In this document: piece after piece, positions 1 through 19,400 of the stretch
How the letters are laid out: each line of letters begins with the position of its first letter
How positions within the stretch are numbered: the first letter of the stretch is position 1
NCBI GenBank assembly: GCA_003255065.1
Contig: QAOA01003615.1
Span: 61,120 to 125,119, forward strand
Direction: 5' to 3'
Length of the DNA stretch: 64,000 nucleotides
Origin: Cercis canadensis
Taxonomy: Eukaryota; Streptophyta; Magnoliopsida; Fabales; Fabaceae
Notes under the pieces: generated by a model
Seen by the model: only the letters and a program-made list of their open reading frames with translations
Told to the model about the DNA's origin: nothing
Database searches by the model: none
Program-made: the position numbers and the translations under genes

Positions 1-259
1 AGTATTATTTGTGTTTTCTTGTGTTTACATCAGGGATAAAGACATTGTCGAACTCAAACAAACCAATTAAAATAACTTTGGAAATTAATTAAAGTAACAA
101 ACTTCATATAAGTCTAGAAGAAAAGAGAAAAGAGGAAGAGCATTCTTATTCAAATAAAGAACTACATTAAAGGAGCCGGCTGGTTTAATATTGCAGGATG
201 AACAGCAGTAGTGTTAGCTTATATCAGTTGTTTCTTTCATAGGCGCCAATGCTCTTCAA

Positions 260-269
260 ATATATATAG
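260..269 (+). promoter_or_regulatory. TATA-like box of the carboxypeptidase gene
   Basis: An AT-only run (ATATATATAG) lies about 50 bp before the ATG at 317, with a CCAAT motif at 246-250. Position and context suit a core promoter; the transcription start itself is not visible. Confidence 0.5.
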
Positions 270-277
270 ACACATAA

Positions 278-7050
<6,773 letters not shown>

Positions 7051-7369
7051 CACAGTGCTGAAAATGAATAACCACACACAACTTCAGCTGCGGTCTCAAT
7101 TAATTGCCAAGTAGCAGAAGATCATGGATTTAGTCCCCAGTCATGCTCAATTATCACAATCATGAAAACCTGATTTCCTGAATTTTAGGAATTATTATTA
7201 TTTTCCTAATTTGTTGCTATTTTCTTTTAATTATGCTAATTTCTATTTTAATTAGGGTTCTTGGACTATATATCATAGATGCCGTATGGCTATTTTTTCA
7301 TCTATAAAATTGCTGGCTTAAGGCTTTTCTTGAAGGACACGACTCTCTCAAAGAGGTTATCCCTTTCTT

Positions 7370-8252
7370 TCTTCTCAAATTATGAAAGTGCTCTTATCAC
7401 ACAATGGTAAGTCTTCAATGCAAAACCATCATTATATAATTTGATCATATATATGGCATAAATATAATATTTGATTTTCGAACAGCAAAATTGATCTATA
7501 TGATAAATCTTTGATGATCTATTACCTTATATAGGATGCATTTCTCACAAAAATTTACTTTTAGATTGGAAACATTGGTAGCTTGACTATACCTATAAAA
7601 TTTTATATCAAATAGAAATTCATTTTATTCCATTAGAGAACATATGATCAATGATTTTATAGAACCTTATTAATTTATAATATACTCTCAAACATTTAAC
7701 CAAAAAAAAATAAAGCACTCTTAAGTTATTTCATCATATCAAGTTTTATTTCTTTCACGTCATATATCTATGATGAGTGAAGACCAAATCAGATTAGGCT
7801 AACCTATTTGNTCTTCTCAAATTATAAAAGTGCTCTTATCACACAATGGTAAGTCTTCAATGCAAAACCATCATTATATAATTTGATCATATATATGGCA
7901 TAAATATAATATTTGATTTTCGAACAGAAAAATTGATCTATATGATAAATCTTTGATGATCTATTGCCTTATATAGGATGCATTTCTAACAAAAATTTAC
8001 TTTTAGATTGGAAAAATTGGTAGCTTGACTATACCTATAAAATTGTATATCAACTAGAAATTCATTTTATTCCATTAGAGAACATATGATCAATGATTTT
8101 ATAGAACCTTATTAATTTATAATATACTCTTTAAACATTTTACCAAAAAAAAAAAAGCACTCTTAAGTTATTTCATCATATCAAGTTTTATTTCTTTCAC
8201 GTCATATATCTATGATGAGTGAAGACCAAATCAGATTAGGCTAACCTATTTG
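7370..8252 (+). repeat. Adjacent 441-bp direct duplication joined by a single N
   Basis: 7370-7810 and 7812-8252 are both 441 bp and align end to end with roughly ten differences; the base between them (7811) is N. The exact fit of copy ends to the N suggests two alleles or two contig ends placed side by side rather than a true tandem repeat. Confidence 0.85.
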
Positions 8253-9466
8253 ACAGTTCAACAATTCGCATAGATCTTTCAGTAACTGCTCTTTCTTTTT
8301 TTCTTTTTGGCCATGATTAACTGCTCCTTGTTGGAACCCTCCAAAAAGTGGGCATAGAATAATATTAGTTTAAAAGTTAAAGTATAATAATTATAAAGTG
8401 ACCATAACCAGTGGAAACAATGATATATAAATTACCATCATTTCTCAAGTTCAACCACTTTTAGAGTTCTAATATACTAACAATCTCATAGATGTTTAAG
8501 CATAGACGAACAGAAAGATGGGGAAAAAAACATATGTAAGTAGTATATATTTCAAGTACACAGTCCATAGTTCTTCATATGATCACTATAAAAATAGAGA
8601 TCATCTTCTCTTAATTGCTTGCTTGTATTTTCTAGAGAAAGATAGTGCAGGTATAGTTATATGGTTAAATTAGCTGAATTATGTCTTTAAAAGTTAATTT
8701 AACCACAGTCCAGCTAATCTATTTCCTCTTACTTTCTTAGCTAAAGAAAACATTGTAATATCTATTTTATGTGAAACATAGTGATATATCAGAGGAATGA
8801 AGTTAATGATAACATTCCAAGTTGATCACCAAGGGCTAAATTATTGAAGTAATATAACTTCATATGAATTTAAAGGAGAAAATAAGAGCAAAAACCTTCT
8901 TGTTTCAGATAAGGAGCAAAACTAAATCAGCCGGCTGGTTTATGCACGAACTGTGAGTGTTCAAGATACATAGGAGTTATAAGTACTGCAACAATGTCAG
9001 TAACATCATCAAGAAATGATGAAGGATTAATTAGAATTATGTTTATTTGATAGCATATCTTCTCTTTTTTCGAGAAATAAAAAGTATAATTGAGCTAAGG
9101 CATCCAAATCATTTGATTGATGACATATAAATTCACTCTTTTCCAAAGTTTAATGTTATCATTAATGAGTTTAAATTTAATCTATTATCAATGTAAAATT
9201 CTATACACTATCATCAAATAAAAAAGTGTTACATCATTAAAATAACTAAGATCTTTTACTGACAGAAAATGGTTTTAACAATTTTTTTCACACATAAAAA
9301 CACACAGTTCGATGATTGTGTTAAACTCCTTTTATAGGTGGAAAGAAATAAGCAATAAAGGATATCGTTTTTAATATAAATAAGATCCAGCCTTAGAAAC
9401 ACTCGAAACAACTTTCCATGTGCAAAATCCTGCATGTGCTAGAAAAAAAAAAAAAAAAAAAAAAAA

Positions 9467-9729
9467 ACTTTGTAAAATATAAAAAGAATCTCAACTTCAA
9501 AGTTAATATATCTCGTTTTACATTATATATTGGCTAAAAAATGCATAAAAATACAAGAATCTTATAAATCTAGAGTTTCTTTAATTTTTACGAGCCTCAA
9601 ACTTATTTTACAACTACTAACCCAACACTCGCAAAAACTTTGTAAAATATGAAAAGAATCTCAAGTTCAAAGTTAATATATTTTGTTTTACATTATACAT
9701 TGTATCTTGGTTAAAGAATAAGTAAAAAT
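9467..9729 (+). repeat. Dispersed direct repeat, two units about 85-93 bp
   Basis: 9467-9552 and 9637-9729 share ACTTTGTAAAATAT, AAAGAATCTCAA, TTCAAAGTTAATATAT and TTTTACATTATA in the same order. The first unit follows a 26-base poly-A run. Nature unknown. Confidence 0.7.
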
Positions 9730-10489
9730 TATTATTATTTTGCTGCTATGGATGAGCAATTTTTTTCTAAAAATTACTGCTTCTTCCTCGTAGGACATGT
9801 GAATAGCCAAATGGAAAAAAAAATTCCAGCCATGGAAGTTTCTTTGCTGCCATAAATCAGCAATTTGTAAGTATATACATGCTTTGCTATTTTACTTTTT
9901 TTTTTTATTTCAATTAAGGGTATTTCTGAAAAGGTTGATTATATTCTTAAGAATATTTCATTTAAACCAAACATAAGAATGAAATTTTGATGAGAATGCA
10001 GCATATTGTTTCCAAGAAAATTGAGTATTAACCAAATACATTTTATCAACGTTTTTGAGAGTCACATTCCCAAAAATGTACTCTGAAATGGGAATGTTCC
10101 ATTGAACCAAATTTCAAAGGTTCATTTTGATTCTTTTGTTGGAAGCGTTTGTTGTAATATAATTAACTTTTCACGTTTATATGCCATTAATTTATAATCA
10201 TTACCTCGTTAATTTTCTGATATATTTTCCATTATTACACCCAGCAATACTAACTTGTATAGCTCAGAATATGAGGAATAAGAATTCAACGGACATCTAT
10301 TAGATAGAACTAAATTTTTTAGCTTGACAGCTTACAACATAAAATTGGACGGCACAAAAGCACGGTCACAAGAGAGCTCTCCTTTCTCACTAACGGTGTG
10401 GCTTCAATTATTTAACTACTAGATTAATCTTGTTCTATTATTGTTTGATTACAATCACAGGAAAAGAAGAAAAAAAAAATAGTGTTGTT

Positions 10490-13400
10490 TTACTTGCAAC
10501 AGGAACAACTGGGTTCAGAGCCACCACCAGTGGCTAACTTATGACTCTTTTCCCATGTATCCGAGAAAGCTGCTTTTGCATGAGGAATGTGACGAGGATG
10601 TTTCTCTCTTTTGTCTCCCCTAAGCTGCTTTAAAGCATGCTTAAGCGCTGGCAATAAAGCTTCCATGCACTCAGCAACAGCATTTGGGTTTCCAGGCATG
10701 TTAATAATCTGAAGATCAACAAATCAAAGACAATTCAAGAAATAGCAAGTATCATAAAGCAATACTATTAGAATGAGGAACAACAATGTAGAGAGATAAA
10801 GCAAAAATGTTAGAGGTTATCCTTTCTGCACAATGTTATACTTTTCAGTAGAACATAACACAATTAGCAATTTTGCCTTACCAATGTTGCACCTCTAATT
10901 CCAGCCACAGAGCGCGAAAGCATTGCAAATGGGGTCACCTATATTAGAAACAGAGAAACCGATGAGAAAAAACAATAGAGATTCTTTTTCACTAACAGCA
11001 GTTAAAACTTAAAATCACTTAAATGAAATATACATTTGAAAAATGAACAGATAATTGTTCCATAAGCCTTAATTGATGAGAAGCAAGCCCAAGAATGCAT
11101 ATGGAGTCAACATAGAGAAGCATGTATAAATTGCATCTTTCTAACAGAAGTAAAGTGGAAAGATTTTGGAGTGATATCAGAAGTGGAATGCCGAAGTTAG
11201 AGATTGAGTAAGTTACTAAGCTGATACTTATTTATCATTCATTAGCCAGGTTTATCAAATTTGCAAATATAAGCTAACCCACTAGCAACACTTGAAAGTT
11301 AACAGGTTTCCGAAACAAAATGGAATTATAGATTTAAGCTGGAAAGAGAAAATTGATGGAAGGTCTCCTGTTTCTGGCCATTTGAACTATGAACCAAGTG
11401 ACCAATGTGTGGGTTCAATAGAGGTGAGAAGTTAAACAAAAACAATCATAAAATTCAAATATAGCATATGTCAAATGAGAATCTATTGGTCTTGGACATT
11501 TCTGCTTGTTGGTTATTCATAATGTTCACAGGCATAACTCTATTGGTCTACAGGAAATGAAATGGTAATCTAGAAATAAATTGATTGAACTAAACAACAG
11601 GAATCTCCGCTGTTCAGTTTTCGTTAAGTTTAAACATGAATTGTGGATTGTTTTTTCTCCACTGTGGGAGCTGATCTCTTAATCAATGTATATATAACCA
11701 CCATTATGCAGCCAAATCAGGAAGTTACAATGGTGATTTAGTACAGCTTAACAACTGGAAATTGGACCATAACCAATTTGAACTGATATAACCAAAGAGA
11801 CACTAGAAACTGAGCTGGAAAAGAAAGGAAAGAAAGTGGGTCAGCAGTTTAACCAGGACTGAAAACTAAAATTAAATAAAAATATCTTCATAATTACAAT
11901 TTTTTTGGATGATATACTTTATAGTTTTAAAATTATAATTTGTCTTCTTTTAATCTTGTTCTCTTCCTTTCTTAATATGATTCTTCCTTTTTTTCTGACT
12001 ATTTATAAAACAAGAGTTCTTTTAATCACTTTTTGCAAAATTTATAAACAGATGCCTAAGAGGAAAAGTTCTTAGATATTCTCCGTGTATGTACACCACA
12101 AGACAAAACAATCTGGATCCTACCATGAATGCATATATGGGACTTACTTTTTGTGTCTAGCAGTGTACTGAATAATATCTCACCCAAGAGAAGATTGAAA
12201 CAACAAACAGTTGATCTTTGTTTAAAGATATTAAGAATATATTGGCTTCCATTTATAATCTAAGAGATTACATGGCCATAATGGCAGAATCGCTGCTTTA
12301 TTCCAATAGGTGGTGGGTTCTTGGCCAAACCAAGGAAAAAAGTTGGTGAATTCAAAGCTAAACATGAGCTTTTCTTATAAAGCAGAGTGTTCATTCTTAG
12401 CAAGGAAAGAGCACTCCATTTGCCTGATTCAGTTCCTACAGCTTTCCTAATTAATCAGTTTCCAATTACCTGGCCAGTTCAAAGCAACATTACTGGTTTT
12501 CACTTACACCAATTACTTGGTTATTAGACCAGATTGTAGACAGACTCCTGTTGATTGAAGTCTAAACAATCGATCCATTTCAGTTATTAAAACACTGATT
12601 TGGACAAATGGCAATTTCTGCAAAAAGAAACTTGAGGACTGAAAGAAAAATTCCACTTAAGAGGTGTTTGGTACACAGATATTTTGATAGGGGAATGTGA
12701 GATACTCTTTTAGATGCATGAGAATTCAAAATTCTCATGTTTGGTATGAAAATTAAAAATCATTCAAAACATGCTTGAAATGGCAAAGGATGTGAAGATC
12801 TTAGATTCCCAGGCATCCTATATTCTCCATGTTTCAATATGATATCAACATACCAAAAGTAGGTGTCCAAAATATCAGGGTATCTTACATACCAACATTA
12901 AAATGCAAGCACACCAAACACCCAAAAAGAGTAAACTCCTGAAACACTTTCAAATCCTGTGACATATCTAGAACTCCACAAGTAACAAATGGAGAAAATG
13001 AGATACCATACATGCCTAATCAACCTATGCAGAACTGTTCATACCTTTAAACTCTCTTGCATCATTACATGCAAAAGACCAGGTGTTTCTTTCTCAATCA
13101 ACGGTTTTGTGGCTTCTGGTGTTACATCACGTAAGGTAAAGCCTGTGCCACCTAGATTGGGGAAAGGAAAATAAAAGTGAAAGTCAAGACAATAAAATCT
13201 AAAATGTTTTCAATGTTCATTAGAGAAACTGAGGTAGGAAAATACCAAGAGTAATTATAAGATCCATTTGTTCAATATCGCTCCATCTTCGTAGAACATC
13301 CTGGATTTTGGCCACATCATCTGGGGCCACAGCTGTTTCTACTACTCTCGCTCCTCCAAGCTTTTCTGAAGAGGAGTTAATAACTGAAACTGCCCTGGGG

Positions 13401-16400
13401 CCGCTGTTTAAATGCACGAGTTAGTAAACTTTGATGCTTATATACACAAACATGACCTAAATGCCTCCCCATTGAAAATCTAGTGATATCTCATAAAGTC
13501 ATATAGTTTTAATGAAAATAACTTTCTGGTCACAAAAAGTAAAAAATGGTAAAGCTAAACTCATTGCCCATTTATCTGATAGAAGGATAATCTGTCTATT
13601 CTGCTTTATTTATTTTGGCTCAATGACAATTCTCAAAGAGCTACAGTCATAGAAGTCAACCAAAATGAACTTCTGGTAAAAGTATATATCAGCCTTCACT
13701 TAAAATCCAGGCAATGCACAAATAACAATGAAGCATAAAAGACAAAAGATCTAATAGTTTACTTATATAAAGGCCCTGACTTGAAACCAAGAGTTTGAGC
13801 ACAAAGGGTTGCAACCTTCAAATCAAGTAATAACATACACATATAGAAGAAGGAAAAGAGGAATCTCCAAGGATGACCATAGAACTGCTTCCAGCATCTA
13901 CAGCCAATTGATCAGATTCTCCCTATTAAAGTGCTTAACTTTTTCCTGATTTTCACCCTTCAGGAGATTTGTGGTAAGCCGGTAACAGGCTCCCCAAGCC
14001 TCCAAACAATTTGTAGGGCAGTGGACAAAGGGTCCATTTAAAAAGGAAAACGAAGAAAGAAGAAAAGAGAATACAAAAAATTAGAGAAAGTCCAATCCTA
14101 CTGCATACAGAACATCTCATGTCCACCCCCTAAATATTAAATAGACAAGATTGTATTTTGTGAATACATAAAATATTGGGAAATTCACGAAAAGGAAGCT
14201 TTTGTAAATCCTCAGCTTGATATATTCCCATGCCTTTTTTTTCATTTGCCACAAATAAATATTCTTTTTTTTTTCCTTTTTTTTGGCCCATTGGAGGCTA
14301 CACGACAGGGGTAGCCTAATTCCTCCCATAATCCCACCCCACCTAGGACCTCCAAGGTGGAGTACCCAACGCTGAGCCACAGGGTTGTCCCCTTGGGGTC
14401 ATTATTCTTTTCTAACCATGCAAACAAGGCTGAACTCAGCAACCAGCAGTACCTTCTACACTTAAACAAGACAACAGATCTGCTGCCAGAACCATGTATT
14501 ATTTGAAAAGGCCATAATTGAATGACAAAAATCTTGGCCAACCATAAAAGATGCATGGGTAGCACTCACTACACATAATGCAAAGACACAAGAAAGAATG
14601 CCTCTCAGAGAACCTTCTGCACTTTCTCTAAGAAACCCTCCTCTTACAAGACCCAAACTACAAGATACTAAACAGAAGTTATTAACTTCAAATGCTTCAT
14701 GTTTTAGACTGTAGCAAAACACTCAGTACTTCCAACATGCACTTTGATGTTGACCAATATCAACTTTGCTCTTTACTTTGGCATCAACTCTGTGACCTCT
14801 TTGAAACAATGATTCAAAGAGGAGTATCTAGATGCCGTTCACCTTTAACTAGTGGGGAGAAGATGATTCAAGGTTTACTAGTCAAATTTGTAGATAAAAC
14901 TGTTTCAACAGCATACGAAATGCGGTTGCAGAGCAACCACCATTTTCAGATCCAGCTTTGATGGTAATAAACATCACCTCATGCCCTTGTTTTAGCATCC
15001 ACAAAAAATATTTTCCAATTATTTTGTAAAAGCATACTAGATGCATTCAGATTAAATACCAAAATTCCTATTGGAATCTGTTGGTTTAAAGTACAAAGAT
15101 GTCCAAAGCCATATTTAATTGTAATTAACTGTCTCTACTCTCTATAATCATATATCATAGAAATTTTATAACAAAAAATTAAAACAATATGCATGCAGTG
15201 AAAAATCTTCTTTCCCTAGAAGCATCTACAAGCTGCTTCATTTAGAAAGTGCAAAAACTGATATTTTGCTCTCAATAAAATTTGGCCCAACACCACAAAA
15301 ATCAATAGAAGAGCTTTGCTTGATTAACAAAGCATACTAAGCAGGCCATATAAATATTGACTAATACCTTCGATCAGGTCCAGCACCCATTGCAACTGTA
15401 TCACTTACTGTAAGAACAGCCACTCTGACTTCATAATCCCAAGACCTATCAGCAGTTATTTTATGTGATATACTTCCTGTCAAGTCAAATCCTGAATCTG
15501 ATGGAACCTCAGCGGATCTGAGGTCAGAAATTACAATAGTTGACAAAGTAGTCCCTGCAGAAATAATACTTCCTGTTGCTGGCAACTCCAACAAAGCATT
15601 AGCTGACTTCATACTTAATAGCCGACTGCTCATCTGATGACCAGTGCTCTCAGCAACAAAGCTGAAATACATAAGCATGGAAAACATTTCATTCATTGCC
15701 TTAATGCAATTATTATATAGCAACTGCCCCACTCCATCAGAACCACCCACCAAGGTAGGAATTTACTTGCAACTTACCCAGGCCTGCCTGTTCCATCATT
15801 GGCATTCCATATAACAATAGCACGATGATATTCTAGCCGAATTGGATCTGCTTTTATGGACTGACAAAGGCGAGCTTGTACTCTGCATAGAAAGGAAGTT
15901 ATATGAATCAAAGACAAGCTAAGCAACCCATCTTAAAATAACACTCAGACAGACAGAGTGGTTTCAGAAGGTTATGTAACCTCAGATTATGAGGGTTTGT
16001 CCACCCAGCAAGGTTGCGTATGGCAGGGACCACGAAGAGATGAAAACAAACTAAACAGCTAACTGGATTTCCAGGTAGCCCAAAAGCTAGAATTTTATTT
16101 TCTGTTGATTTAAAATCAATCTCTGCAAATGTCAACGGTTTCCCTGGTTTCATACACACCTGAAAAAGTAATAAATACTAATTAAAGATGACACAATTTA
16201 TAAACCCATACTCACCAAAGCATTAGACCAACAAATCTTTTAAATATTGCTACTTCTTCCAACTATTACATATACAGTGCATCCATGGCCCAACCCAAAT
16301 TACGTCATATCAGCATATTCTCAACTACTAAGAATTGAATACAAGTGTGAAATAACCTTATTGAAATGTAGTCTTCCTCGCTTTTCAAGCAATGGCTTGA

Positions 16401-19400
16401 TAAAATCTTTGTCTCCCATTGAAACACCTCCTGAAGTTAGAAGAATATTAATGCCAGCAGCAAAAGCATTATCCAAGATCCTCCCCAGGCCTTCTTCATC
16501 ATCCTTAGCAATACCAAGGTCCAGAATTTTGCACTGTTGCTGTATAGCAGCTGCCAGCAGCATGGCCCGATTAGAGTCCCTAATCTGCACAAATTCTATA
16601 TCAGCTTGCATCCAAGTTATAGTGAAATCAACAAGAAAATCTTCTAAACTATGTTACATGCCTAGAAATGGATAATTGAAAAAAAATGTGAACATAATAC
16701 CAAATTGTCGAGTAAATTTCAAACAACAAATTTGCACATAAAAGAAATTTACTTGTAGAAAATGTAAGCCCATGACCCATAACAGATTTAAGCCCCAAAG
16801 GTTCAAAGGTTCACCATCAAGTAACTTGATTGAGCTTTGAAGCTCGTCATGTATGCATTAAGAATAGCTGCAATAAAATTTATTTGATTAGTTAAACCCT
16901 CATCTTTGAATATATCATTTATACTAACCCTAAAGCAAGAGGCTGAGTTGGTGTCAGAAATATCTCCAGGCTGTTAATAGGTATCAATAGTCAAAAGAGA
17001 AAGGCTATTATGAACATTAAACATGCATCAGCAGGGTCCTGATCCAATTAAAAGACTGTCTTCAATGATATGCTTCACCAAATCATTGCAAGTCGTTTTG
17101 TCCCTGTTTAGGAGTTCCTCTAACTAAAAATGCACTCAACAAGAATTCCTCCACCAATTTCAATAGTTATCTGCAGTGTATACCTCCATACTTATTTTAA
17201 AAAAAATTCTGCAGATGACATAAATTATACTTTTTATAAAAGAAGAAATTTCATCAGGCAGAAAACATGAATTATTAGCCAGGTCCAACCACCAGCTTCT
17301 GCATGATAGTTCTAATAACTCATAATCTGTATTATTCCCACTATAAATCATAACAGAAACATTGAGGACTCATCTTATAACCTTTTTGTCTATGACTCCT
17401 GTGAACAATAGGCCTCCTCAGAAGTTTATCAAAAACAGATAAACAGAGACACTGAATCTTCAATCAACAAATCTTATGGTGTGCAAAAGTCCTAGAACTC
17501 AAAAACAGTACCTGACCACGACTCAGATACCCAGTACTTGGATCTACAAGCTCGTCACCTGTAGAAAGTACAGCAACTGTTGGAGTAGGATATACCTGCA
17601 GAAAACCATTATTCCTCATCATCTCATAATAAGATGTTAATAGTTGAACACGAATGTATGTCATGGCATATCAAATCATCCCCAGCCAAGAGTTGAAAGC
17701 AAAACCAGGTCTGATTATACAGGAGAAGCTTGCCTAGTTACAGAATCCAGGAATTGTCCAAAAAGAAAATTTACAAATTCTTAATATCAAAATGAGAAGT
17801 TTTAAGATACCTTCACCATTGTTACACCAACTGTAGCAAGCAAGCCAACCTCTGAAACACCTAACCTTTCTCCAGATGTTAAAACTACTGCATCTTTGTG
17901 AATGTCAACTCCCTGTGAATAAATAATTACATGAGCTTCACGGAATAAATGAATCATCAAACACAACAAAGTAGTGAACAAAAAGGTAAACTACTATTTA
18001 AAAAAAGAAAAACACACAAAAATAGTAAACAATCTATTGGTGTCTATATTAGTGTCTTTTAGTGTGTTTCATATGAATATGCTGCATACATTAAATTACT
18101 TTTACATACATTCTATGTCAAGGTATCCAACAGATCCAACCCCCCACCCCCCAGGGGGCAGGGGGTTTCAATAAGAAATACAATCCAAACAACTCCAGCA
18201 AAGGGAAGATGAATTCCTTTGAATTAAGAGATAGATGCTCAAAAGTCATCTTCCTTTGAATTAATCTTCAATTCCTCCCCCTTTAAATGCTGCAACCCTT
18301 TTCACNTATCCAACAGATCCAACCCCCCACCCCCCGGGGGGCAGGGGGTTTCAATAAGAAATACAATCCAAACAACTCCAGCAAAGGGAAGATGAATTCC
18401 TTTGAATTAAGAGATAGATGCTCAAAAGTCATCTTCCTTTGAATTAATCTTCAATTCCTCCCCCTTTAAATGCTGCAACCCTTTTCACACAATCTATTTA
18501 AATAAGAAAAACAAATAGAAAGATAAACTTCTAAACTACCAACCAGCAAACCCCCCCCAAAAAAAAGGAAAGAATGCAGGTAGTGAAATGTAAAGGCTAT
18601 GCCAAAGTCATAAGTGACATGATAGTGTCAAAATCATCAAATAAATTAAGTGTTGTACGCAATATTATCATGAGAATAACTCTGGAGCGATAAACAAACA
18701 TACCACAGGGCGTATATCCTTGCCTTTGGTGGTTTCTACCAATATTCTAACCCGCTTTGGCTCATCTGAAGCATTGCTAATTTTTTCAGTATCCTCAACC
18801 TGAACAACTGCATCAGCACCATCAGGTATTGGTCCTGAGCCAAGAAAGAGAAATCATAAGATCAACCAATAATAAGAACAGATCTCACCCTCACAAAGCA
18901 AGATTTAAAAAAGGAGTTGGATATAAAATTGCTGCTTAGTTTTTATAACCCTTGAGAGAAACTAAGTAAATTTTAAATTAGATTAACTGCTCACCCAACA
19001 AGCAGCTCAACACTAGCCCAACTTTCAGAGCTTGATCATAGAAAATGAGCCCTAAGTGCTGGACTTAACTTTGAAGCCACTGTCATTTTTGGCCACACTT
19101 AGCCCAGCTCAATTCTTTATATATACTTATATGGACTAAAATTTTCATTGATTATCTGAAGTTTATGTTTTCATGCCAAGGCGAGAGAAGGAATGCTATT
19201 TCAGACTTAATCTCAGTAACAGGTCAAGCCAGCTTTATAGTTACAAGCCTCCATAAAATTAATAATCAGAACAGTTCCAAAGAAAGATTAAGGTAAAAAA
19301 TTATCATTATCTCTATCAACATGGTTTGTTAAGGAGGAATTTATCTCTATTTGAAGAGAGATTAACGTATTGGAAAACAGATTTTAAAGAATACCCGCCA

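Larger units (their letters stand above)
7051..10489. other. Intergenic region between carboxypeptidase and CNX1
   Basis: No gene found. It holds an adjacent near-identical duplication across an N (7370-8252), a stretch similar to the carboxypeptidase upstream region (about 8835-8960), a poly-A run (9442-9467) and a direct repeat (9467-9552 and 9637-9729). The rest is AT-rich DNA without recognisable coding potential. Confidence 0.7.

Noticed and set aside
7170-7370. Possible LTR fragment after the carboxypeptidase gene
   Set aside because: T-rich sequence with a TATA-like box suggests an LTR, but no second LTR, primer site or terminal repeat was found.
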